NCBI GenBank assembly: GCA_900552465.1
Contig: URZO01000160.1
Location: forward strand, 1-5,433
Length of the DNA: 5,433 nt
Origin: an uncultured Parabacteroides sp.
GTDB taxonomy: Bacteria > Bacteroidota > Bacteroidia > Bacteroidales > Tannerellaceae
Reading direction: 5' to 3'
Program-made: the position numbers and the translations under genes
Part shown: piece by piece, positions 1-4,408 of the stretch
Position numbering within the stretch: the first letter of the stretch is position 1
Layout of the letters: each line of letters starts with the position of its first letter
Notes under the pieces: generated by a model
What the model was told of the DNA's origin: nothing
Databases searched by the model: none
Seen by the model: only the letters and a program-made list of their open reading frames with translations

Positions 1-38
1 GCTTTTTCCAGTTTTATATAAATTTCTTTATTATTCAT
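1..38 (-). CDS. 5' end of a sixth cassette gene (partial, cut by the window edge)
   Basis: An ATG at 38-36 on the minus strand opens a frame reading MNNKEIYIKLEK before the window ends. Only 12 codons are visible, so nothing can be said about function. The placement supports a real gene: the ATG lies 15 bases inside the cassette border left of repeat A, and the five complete cassette genes start 20-52 bases inside theirs. It has the same strand and the same AT-rich composition. By analogy with its neighbours it is probably another small immunity-type gene, but that is inference from context alone. Confidence 0.5.
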   Translation of the reverse strand, partial: MNNKEIYIKLEK

Positions 39-50
39 CTATTGAGTTTA

Positions 51-100
51 TAATGTTGGGTGGCTAACCGACCTTTCAGGGGAGGTTGAGCCGCTTGTTA
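51..100 (-). repeat. attC-like hairpin repeat A
   Basis: This is the recombination-site-like end of the cassette carrying the gene at 111-512. Plus-strand TAA (51-53) is followed by 12 bases. GGCTAACC (62-69) pairs with GGTTGAGCC (84-92) apart from one unpaired G at 88. The TTA core is at 98-100, exactly 10 bases after that G. On the minus strand it begins CTAACAAGCGG, which resembles the start of many integron attC sites. The outer tag on the right (TTAGTGTCAT, 98-107) matches inverted 524-533, the other end of the same cassette. Confidence 0.85.
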
Positions 101-110
101 GTGTCATTTT

Positions 111-512
111 TTATCTTATTCTCAACCAATTAATGAACATATCTGTAAATGATTGGGATAAAAATCTATTCTCAGATAAGTCTAAATCTCCTAATGGTTG
201 TAAAAAAATAAAAGTAGGTTCTCCAAAATAAAAACCGATACAATTATCGCCTCCATCAGTGCCAATAACCAAAGATTTTTTCGACAAATACTTTTGTATT
301 TGGTATTCTTTGTTCAGTTGCATCAAATCTTCAATCTTCCATAATGATAAATATTGACTACCAATATTACCTTCTCCACCATTACTCCATAACATAAATT
401 CCTTATAATCATCGGGTAATGGAAACAACTTTCCCACACTCAACATTATTTGTTGATCACATGGAGGATTGGAGTGCCAACTTTTATTGATTTTTTCTAT
501 TATCTGTTTCAT
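111..512 (-). CDS. SMI1/KNR4 (SUKH) family protein, putative orphan immunity protein
   Basis: The product is 133 residues from the ATG at 512. The SUKH (SMI1/KNR4) pattern is visible in order: an N-terminal amphipathic helix, LPDDYKEFMLWSNGGEG (residues 32-48), a strand-helix segment SLWKIEDLMQLNKEYQ (56-71), the core LVIGTDGGDNCIGF (81-94), and a closing helix SFTDMFINWL (121-130). The length is normal for the family. SUKH proteins are small cytoplasmic proteins, many of which neutralise toxin domains of contact-dependent or type VI effectors. No toxin gene is adjacent, so this looks like an orphan immunity gene. A GTG at 530 would add six residues but lies in the cassette-end tag sequence. 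The ATG at 512 gives a 21-base leader like the neighbours and is preferred. The toxin it would bind cannot be predicted from the sequence. Confidence 0.85.
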   Translation of the reverse strand: MKQIIEKINKSWHSNPPCDQQIMLSVGKLFPLPDDYKEFMLWSNGGEGNIGSQYLSLWKIEDLMQLNKEYQIQKYLSKKSLVIGTDGGDNCIGFYFGEPTFIFLQPLGDLDLSENRFLSQSFTDMFINWLRIR

Positions 513-530
513 TATAATTTTATATGACAC

Positions 531-578
531 TAATGTTCGGCGGATAATCGACTGTTAGGGAGATTAATCCGCTTGTTA
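531..578 (-). repeat. attC-like hairpin repeat B
   Basis: This is the end of the cassette carrying the gene at 585-1253. TAA (531-533) is followed by 12 bases. GCGGATAATC (540-549) pairs fully with 562-572 except for one unpaired A at 566/567. The TTA core is at 576-578, 10 bases after position 566. It is the cleanest of the five stems. The minus-strand start CATAACAAGCGG matches repeats A and E. The outer tag TTATGCGCTT (576-585) is found inverted at 1269-1278, the other end of the same cassette. Confidence 0.9.
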
Positions 579-584
579 TGCGCT

Positions 585-1253
585 TTATTTAATAATACAA
601 TTATTTACTTTTATAAAATGACTTCCTTCAATATCTTTTAGTGCGGTAGGACTTATTTTCACCTTAGTTCTATGCACATTTTCACCTATTGTAATCGTCA
701 GATTTCTACATAATTGCTTTATCCTTTCTACTACCACTTGGTACACGTCATTATAATTTTCCAATTCGTTACATAGTATTTCTCTATTTTCCTCTATTGA
801 ATATATTTTCTTAGGGTACTCTAATTGAACCCCCATTATATTCTCTGGAAAATTTATGTAACTGAATTTGGTTTGTAACTTATGTTCTTCATCAAGATAG
901 AAGGCAAATAGATTGAACCCGACGCAAGGCTCTATGAAATCCTCTGTTTTATACCATAATCCATCATTTGAATCTTGAAAGGGGACTTTATACGCACACT
1001 TACTTAGATTGTTTGAAAAGCCCGTGAGCAAATTGTCGATTACAATATGCTCGATTTTTTCACCGGACGTTAGTAAACGGTAAAAAGATTCGTAATCCCT
1101 TACAAAATTTGCAAAGTTACTTTCTATATAATCCGCAGGTACTCTACGGTTGTATATCACAATGTGAAATCCTCGCAAAATGTCTTTCAATTCTTGCGGT
1201 GTAACCAAGAACTTGTAAGTATGCCATCCTTTTGGATAATATTTCATGCTCAT
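585..1253 (-). CDS. Cassette-encoded protein of unknown function, 222 residues
   Basis: I do not recognise a family for this protein. It is the longest cassette product. No signal peptide or membrane segment is apparent, so a soluble cytoplasmic protein is likely. Visible features are an N-terminal segment with KGWHTYKFLVTPQEL (residues 8-22), an aromatic-rich middle with LWYKTEDFIEPCVGFNLFAF (99-118), a YPKKIYSIEENREIL segment (146-160), a probable long helix at 155-184, and a C-terminal KISPTALKDIEGSHFIK (199-215). Two ATGs six bases apart (1253 and 1247) could both serve as the start, the first giving MSMKYY. The stop lies 9 bases from the core of repeat B. Its place among SUKH-type genes suggests an immunity protein, but the sequence itself gives no direct support for that. 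Confidence 0.75.
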   Translation of the reverse strand: MSMKYYPKGWHTYKFLVTPQELKDILRGFHIVIYNRRVPADYIESNFANFVRDYESFYRLLTSGEKIEHIVIDNLLTGFSNNLSKCAYKVPFQDSNDGLWYKTEDFIEPCVGFNLFAFYLDEEHKLQTKFSYINFPENIMGVQLEYPKKIYSIEENREILCNELENYNDVYQVVVERIKQLCRNLTITIGENVHRTKVKISPTALKDIEGSHFIKVNNCIIK

Positions 1254-1275
1254 ATTGTATTAGTTTCTAAGCGCA

Positions 1276-1320
1276 TAATGTATTTCAGCTAACTGCATTT
1301 AGCTGTTAAGTTGATTGTTA
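1276..1320 (-). repeat. attC-like hairpin repeat C (divergent, overlaps a gene end)
   Basis: This is the most divergent and shortest copy. TAA (1276-1278) is again followed by 12 bases, and TCAGCTAAC (1285-1293) pairs with 1305-1314 with one G-T wobble and one unpaired A at 1308/1309. The TTA core is at 1318-1320, 10 bases after 1308. An alternative 7-base stem, CAGCTAA (1286-1292) with TTAGCTG (1299-1305), can also form. It lacks the GCGG arm of A, B and E but keeps the geometry. The last codons of the gene at 1299-1649 lie inside it. The tag TTACCAAC (1318-1325) is found inverted at 1668-1675. Confidence 0.75.
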
Positions 1321-1649
1321 CCAACATTTATTTTTTCAATTCTCCCAATAAGCATATATTGGCTATGTGATATTAAATATTCTTCATTTTTTTCTTCGTA
1401 TTTATTTTCTAAACACAAAGCACCACCGACAATAACATCAACATTCGTTTCTAAATCAAAATATTCTTTTTCATATCTGGGTTTCAAAATTAGAATACAA
1501 CTTTTTTGTCCATTAAAATCTAAAAAACTATCAGATTTGAAAAGAAGAAATGTAGGAGAAAGTTGCTTTATTACTATACCATGAAGAATATTACTACCAT
1601 TATGATTGAAACCCCACGGTTCATCTACTGTTAGTTTGTACTTGACCAT
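1299..1649 (-). CDS. Small cassette-encoded protein of unknown function, 116 residues
   Basis: I do not recognise this protein. It appears soluble and rich in predicted beta strands: KYKLTVDEPWGF at the start (residues 3-14), ILHGIVIKQL (21-30), FLLFKSDSFLDF (34-45), SCILILKPRYEKEYF (50-64) and VDVIVGGALCL (70-80), ending with MLIGRIEKINVG (99-110). The ATG at 1649 lies 26 bases inside the cassette border, as in its neighbours. The stop is inside repeat C, so the recombination-site-like sequence encodes roughly the last eight residues (VGNNQLNS). The final tail is therefore likely set by the repeat rather than by selection on the protein. The opposite strand has an 89-codon open frame here (1315-1584), but strand consistency, border spacing and the cassette layout favour the minus-strand gene. 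An immunity role is inferred from context only. Confidence 0.72.
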   Translation of the reverse strand: MVKYKLTVDEPWGFNHNGSNILHGIVIKQLSPTFLLFKSDSFLDFNGQKSCILILKPRYEKEYFDLETNVDVIVGGALCLENKYEEKNEEYLISHSQYMLIGRIEKINVGNNQLNS

Positions 1650-1672
1650 ATTTATTAATTTTCTTTAGTTGG

Positions 1673-1720
1673 TAATGTTCGGCAGCTAATCGCCATTTTG
1701 GGCGATTAAGGTGTATGTTA
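1673..1720 (-). repeat. attC-like hairpin repeat D
   Basis: This is the end of the cassette carrying the gene at 1742-2263. TAA (1673-1675) is followed by 12 bases. The inner stem TAATCGCC (1687-1694) pairs perfectly with GGCGATTA (1701-1708) around a six-base loop. One unpaired A (1708/1709) then precedes a weaker outer stem with a G-G mismatch, and the TTA core is at 1718-1720. The unpaired base is again 10 bases before TTA. The tag TTAGCATCA (1718-1726) is found inverted at 2275-2283. Confidence 0.85.
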
Positions 1721-1741
1721 GCATCACTTCTAATAAAAGAA

Positions 1742-2263
1742 TCACATATCAGCTAATTTCCACTTTACTTCAGAAGCTGATACATCATCATCAATATATG
1801 CTTGCAAATAAGCAGCTAAATCTTTATATCGACTTTCACCGTTGCAATCATATACCCATAATTCCGGTTCTTCTGTACCGTCAAACCATATTAGGCAAAT
1901 CATTTCATAGCCATTATCGCTTGCTGCAAAAATGGAAATTCTGTTTGGCGCAAATAGTCCAGTAGCATGGTCTTCCCAATAATCCTTTGAAGCTTTTATG
2001 TCGCGAACAATTCCTATCAACCGTTCATCCTTTTCATCTTCATTCCATGGACTTTCCATTTCTTTTGTATCAAGCCAATCTCCATGTGTCGCATTAATCC
2101 ATTTACCAAATGCCCCATACCTGATTTTCAACATAGGAGAGACATTTCTATAAACTCCTTTTTCAAGGGTAGGCACTCCCTTATGAAAGTCGATAGCTTG
2201 GCTTATTTGAACCTTACCTTCTAAATCAATGACTTCATCAAGCAATTCTTTTATTGTTTTCAT
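1742..2263 (-). CDS. Probable SMI1/KNR4 (SUKH)-like immunity protein, 173 residues
   Basis: The C-terminal half carries a SUKH-like pattern: NRISIFAASDNG (residues 107-118), a hydrophobic strand YEMICLIWFDG (119-129), ELWVYDCNGES (134-144) and a closing helix YKDLAAYLQAYI (146-157). The N-terminal part includes a leading helix (1-15), FGKWINATHGDWL (52-64) and an acidic linker SPWNEDEKDERL (71-82). There is no signal peptide or membrane segment. The family contains many immunity proteins for secreted bacterial toxins as well as regulatory proteins. Like its neighbours, it has no adjacent toxin gene. The ATG at 2263 lies 20 bases inside the cassette border, and no other nearby start is better placed. 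The assignment is weaker than for the gene at 111-512 because the N-terminal SUKH signature is less clear. Confidence 0.7.
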   Translation of the reverse strand: MKTIKELLDEVIDLEGKVQISQAIDFHKGVPTLEKGVYRNVSPMLKIRYGAFGKWINATHGDWLDTKEMESPWNEDEKDERLIGIVRDIKASKDYWEDHATGLFAPNRISIFAASDNGYEMICLIWFDGTEEPELWVYDCNGESRYKDLAAYLQAYIDDDVSASEVKWKLADM

Positions 2264-2280
2264 TCTTTTTTATTTGATGC

Positions 2281-2331
2281 TAATGCTTGGCGGATAACCG
2301 ACCTTTTCAGAGGAGGCTCATCCGCTTGTTA
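2281..2331 (-). repeat. attC-like hairpin repeat E
   Basis: This is the end of the recombinase-proximal cassette. TAA (2281-2283) is followed by 12 bases. GCGGATAACC (2290-2299) pairs with 2315-2325 with one mismatch and one unpaired C at 2319. The TTA core is at 2329-2331, 10 bases after that C. The minus-strand start GATAACAAGCGG matches repeats A and B. The tag TTATCAAT (2329-2336) is found inverted at 2928-2935, at the attI-like junction, as expected if this cassette is the one inserted there. Confidence 0.88.
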
Positions 2332-2340
2332 TCAATGGTT

Positions 2341-2883
2341 TTACTTTGTGCAATCAATTAACTTTTTTATTTCTTCGACACGTTTTGCATCGGTAAACGA
2401 TTTAGATTTAAAATAATTATCTGTAAATTCCTGATTTTTAATTCGTAATATTCGTTCTCTTAACAACGGAACTAAAACTATGGAATCGAGATTTTGAAAT
2501 CGTTCCTTATATTTTATCAATATCTCTTCCAAACGATTAAAAACAGCATCGCAAAGTTGACATCTCATTTCATTTTCTGACAACTCTATATACTCATCCA
2601 AAGCCAACATTTGATCTATGTTAAGTATATCTTTTTTTTGAATATATCGAGCATACGATTTTAAGCTATTTTTTTTAATATCTTCTCTGCGAAATAATCT
2701 TAAAACAATAGCTAATGATATATGGTGTTTATCTATTCTTTGCACCTGATTAGATATTTCCTCTTGCCAAATCATATCCCCCAAGTTGGTAGCTATATAG
2801 TTTACAACTTTGTCTTGTTTCACATTGGCTTCAAAACTTCCAGCCCACCTTAAATCATATGTTATTGATAAAAAAACTCCCAT
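2341..2883 (-). CDS. Putative toxin-immunity protein (possibly Imm44-like), 180 residues
   Basis: This is the first cassette gene after the recombinase. The protein is mostly helical and highly charged, with no signal peptide or membrane segment. Conserved-looking stretches are FLSITYDLRW (residues 4-13), DMIWQEEISNQVQRIDKHH (36-54), LKSYARYIQKK (74-84) followed by LNIDQMLALDEY (87-98), ENEMRCQLCDAVFNRLEEIL (103-122), and LVPLLRERILRIKN (137-150). From memory this pattern recalls polymorphic-toxin immunity proteins of the Imm44 kind, but I could not check it and the family name is tentative. The leader is longer than in other cassettes (52 bases from the border). The position next to the attI-like site suggests that this cassette was the most recently gained, if capture works as in integrons. 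Confidence 0.75.
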   Translation of the reverse strand: MGVFLSITYDLRWAGSFEANVKQDKVVNYIATNLGDMIWQEEISNQVQRIDKHHISLAIVLRLFRREDIKKNSLKSYARYIQKKDILNIDQMLALDEYIELSENEMRCQLCDAVFNRLEEILIKYKERFQNLDSIVLVPLLRERILRIKNQEFTDNYFKSKSFTDAKRVEEIKKLIDCTK

Positions 2884-2932
2884 ATTATTTATTCCGTTAA
2901 AAACAAACTACATTTTTAGACATCTTTATTGA

Positions 2933-2964
2933 TAACGTTATACTATCAGCCGATTTGGCTGTTA
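2933..2964 (-). other. attI-like primary insertion site between recombinase and array
   Basis: At the border of the first cassette, TAA (2933-2935) and TTA (2962-2964) enclose a perfect 5-base inverted repeat, CAGCC (2947-2951) and GGCTG (2957-2961), around GATTT. The ends resemble the cassette repeats: TAACGTT against TAATGTT on the left, and CTGTTAT against CTTGTTAT on the right. However, the stem is short, it abuts TTA, and there is no unpaired base 10 positions before the core. A site that shares only the core boxes with the cassette sites and lies beside the recombinase gene is what an attI does in an integron. The role is inferred. Confidence 0.55.
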
Positions 2965-2977
2965 TTTTCTTTAAGTA

Positions 2978-4096
2978 TCAGACCTCGTCTTCCTCCATCA
3001 ACAGATCGTCCAACGGGCTTTTGATATTGCTTTTGAAAGTGTCGGCTATGTGGACATACCTTTCCGTTGTCTTGATGTTGTTATGTCCCATAAGCTCTTT
3101 CACAATCTTGATGTCGGTTCCTTGCTCCAGCAAGTGGGTGGCGAACGAATGGCGCAGCAGGTGCGGATAAATCCGTTTCGTGATTCCCGCTTCCCGGGCC
3201 GCTGCCTTCAGCCGTTTCGACACGATACTCTCGGTGAAAGGTTCGCCCGGTCTGTGTTCAAAAAGCCACACTTTCGGTTTGTATAGTCTGTTATATTCCG
3301 TCAGCTTTTTCATCAACGGTTTTGATAGCAGGGTGTAGCGGTCTTTTTTTCCTTTACCCTGCCGCACCCGTATCAGGGAGCGGGATTCGTTGATGTCGCC
3401 GGGTTTCAGTTCCAGCAGTTCGCTGATGCGCAATCCTGCGGAATAGAGTATGGAGAACATGCAGAAGAAGCGCAGGTCTGTCACCGTCGCGTCGAGTATC
3501 TTCTTTATTTCCTCCTTGCTCAACACGTCGGGCAGCGTCTTCTCCCGTTTGGCACGGTTCACCTTGTAACACCGCCGTTCCTGACCGAGAACTTTCTCGT
3601 AATAGAACTTGATGGCGTTGATACGCTGGTTTTGCTGGCAGGAGGATATGTTTTTCTCGTGGATGAGATACAGCAGGTAGCCGTTTATCTCGCCGGGGGT
3701 AACCGTTTCAATCTTACGCCCCTCGAAATGCTGTTGGAAATCGCGGAAATAGGAGGTATATACCCTTACGGTATGGTCACTGTAACGCACTTGCTGAAGT
3801 TTTTCCAGATAGCCTTCCGGCAGTGGCGGCCGTTTGTCTTCCTCTTTACGGGGGGCGGTTTCCTTGATGGCAGAATAGTCTATAAACGCCATTTTCACAT
3901 AGCGGTCGAAGAACTCGGCAAGCACGAAATCTTCTGCCGGCAGATAAGCCCTGCCGCCGACAAGCAGTACGTTTTCTTCCTTCGACAGCGACAAGCGGAT
4001 GTCATTGTCATTACCGAAAGTCACTTCGACAAATTCTCTCCCGTTTCTTATCACCGGAGAAAGTTTGATCTTGGTTTTTGGGGTATATATTTCCAT
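2978..4096 (-). CDS. Tyrosine recombinase of the Xer/integron-integrase type, likely cassette integrase
   Basis: This 372-residue recombinase would cut and rejoin DNA through a 3'-phosphotyrosine. All active-site positions are visible: R223 in AGLRISELLEL, K248 in RQGKGKKDR, H312 and R315 in PHLLRHSFATHLL, H338 in LMGHNN, and nucleophile Y347 in TTERYVHI. The N-terminal core-binding domain (about 95-185) includes SSCQQNQRINAIKFYYEKVLGQ (151-172), very like the matching helix of integron and short-phage integrases (SAM-like N-terminal type). About 90 extra residues precede it, absent from standard 300-residue XerC/XerD. The spacing from K248 to H312 leaves no room for the extra helix that integron integrases use to grip the flipped-out bases of attC. 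It is transcribed toward and in the same direction as the cassettes, unlike most integrons. The start at 4096 is supported by a -7 box 37 bases upstream. It is intact and presumably active. Confidence 0.93.
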   Translation of the reverse strand: MEIYTPKTKIKLSPVIRNGREFVEVTFGNDNDIRLSLSKEENVLLVGGRAYLPAEDFVLAEFFDRYVKMAFIDYSAIKETAPRKEEDKRPPLPEGYLEKLQQVRYSDHTVRVYTSYFRDFQQHFEGRKIETVTPGEINGYLLYLIHEKNISSCQQNQRINAIKFYYEKVLGQERRCYKVNRAKREKTLPDVLSKEEIKKILDATVTDLRFFCMFSILYSAGLRISELLELKPGDINESRSLIRVRQGKGKKDRYTLLSKPLMKKLTEYNRLYKPKVWLFEHRPGEPFTESIVSKRLKAAAREAGITKRIYPHLLRHSFATHLLEQGTDIKIVKELMGHNNIKTTERYVHIADTFKSNIKSPLDDLLMEEDEV

Positions 4097-4408
4097 GCCT
4101 CACGTTTTGTCGGATATTGAAACCCGTTTTCGCAAATTTATAAAAAAACACGGGTTATCCATGCGCTTTATTGACATTTAACAATAGATCCCGACTACCT
4201 GACAATAAGGTGAGGAGCCACGAAAATACCCTCTGCCAAATCCGTCCTTCCCGGCACTCCGTTTCTCCGATTTCCTCTGCCCTGCGCCACAAGCGGCCAC
4301 TTCTGTGCCCGATGCTTCCATAGCCTTTCCAACTCTTTTACGTTCAGCCGGTTCCCCTTACTTTCGTTCCCGCATCGCTATTGGTGCTAACTAAAAACAC
4401 TCGTAATT
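4097..4408. other. Divergent intergenic region between recombinase and conjugative-element gene
   Basis: These 312 bases hold the starts of two divergent genes. The left part (to about 4180) is AT-rich and contains the likely recombinase promoter. The right part (about 4184-4400) is C- and T-rich on the plus strand with no open frame, RNA gene or repeat that I can recognise. It is probably the leader and promoter of the gene at 4409. The only weak candidate there is TTACTTTCG near 4360, a one-mismatch relative of the -7 box, and it is not strong enough to annotate separately. Confidence 0.5.
4121..4156 (-). promoter_or_regulatory. Putative recombinase promoter -7 box inside an inverted repeat
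   Basis: On the minus strand, TAAATTTG (plus positions 4133-4140) is an exact match to the Bacteroidales -7 consensus TAnnTTTG, placed 37 bases before the recombinase ATG. No convincing -33 TTTG was seen at the usual spacing. A 7-base inverted repeat, AACCCGT (4121-4127) with ACGGGTT (4150-4156), brackets the box, which would suit a repressor operator. If the cassettes lack promoters of their own, this promoter may also drive the array by read-through. Assigned by sequence match only. Confidence 0.45.

Larger units (their letters stand above)
54..2935 (-). mobile_element. Integron-like array of five single-gene cassettes
   Basis: Five units lie head to tail on the minus strand, at 2284-2935, 1676-2283, 1279-1675, 534-1278 and 54-533. 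Each holds one gene followed by a hairpin repeat. Each unit starts with a private TTA-plus-tag sequence that is repeated inverted just before its own hairpin. The pairs are 2928-2935 with 2329-2336, 2275-2283 with 1718-1726, 1668-1675 with 1318-1325, 1269-1278 with 576-585, and 524-533 with 98-107. In a circularised unit these would pair as the outer arms of one site, as R'' and R' do in integron cassettes. Genes are compactly packed, with leaders of about 20-50 bases and no obvious internal promoters, so expression probably depends on transcription from the recombinase side. The array is far more AT-rich than the flanking recombinase and conjugative gene, which suggests cassettes gathered from other sources. 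Confidence 0.85.

Noticed and set aside
513..530. GTG start at 530 for the SUKH gene
   Set aside because: These codons lie partly in the cassette-end tag. An ATG at 512 follows and gives the leader length seen in other cassettes.
1315..1584. Plus-strand 89-codon open frame opposite the 116-residue cassette gene
   Set aside because: It has the wrong strand relative to every other cassette. The minus-strand frame is longer and starts at the standard distance from the cassette border.
1711..1965. Plus-strand 84-codon open frame starting in repeat D
   Set aside because: It is antisense to the SUKH-like gene, opposite to all cassette genes, and starts inside the recombination-site repeat.
51..2331. 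CRISPR array or simple transcription-terminator repeats
   Set aside because: Repeats are 350-700 bases apart with whole genes between them. Their cores and paired tags fit recombination sites, and no T-tracts follow the stems.
2897..2923. Eight-codon open frame MSKNVVCF in the leader of the first cassette gene
   Set aside because: It could be a leader peptide but is too short to support. There is no ribosome-site or attenuator structure around it.
2947..2968. Rho-independent terminator on the plus strand (CAGCC/GGCTG stem followed by TTATTTT)
   Set aside because: No plus-strand gene ends upstream, the stem is only five pairs, and the position and core boxes fit an attI-like site better.
54..4096. 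Classical class 1-type integron
   Set aside because: The recombinase has the same orientation as the cassettes and lacks the IntI-specific helix. The core is RTTA/TAAC rather than strict GTTRRRY/RYYYAAC. The arrangement is integron-like but not that class.
2955..4120. Plus-strand open frames across the recombinase (about 2955-3170, 3050-3286 and 3632-4120)
   Set aside because: They lie antisense to a recombinase with all catalytic residues intact, and their translations show no recognisable motifs.
4171..4176. TTGACA as a plus-strand -35 box
   Set aside because: It is over 200 bases from the next plus-strand gene, has no paired -10, and Bacteroidales promoters use a different consensus.
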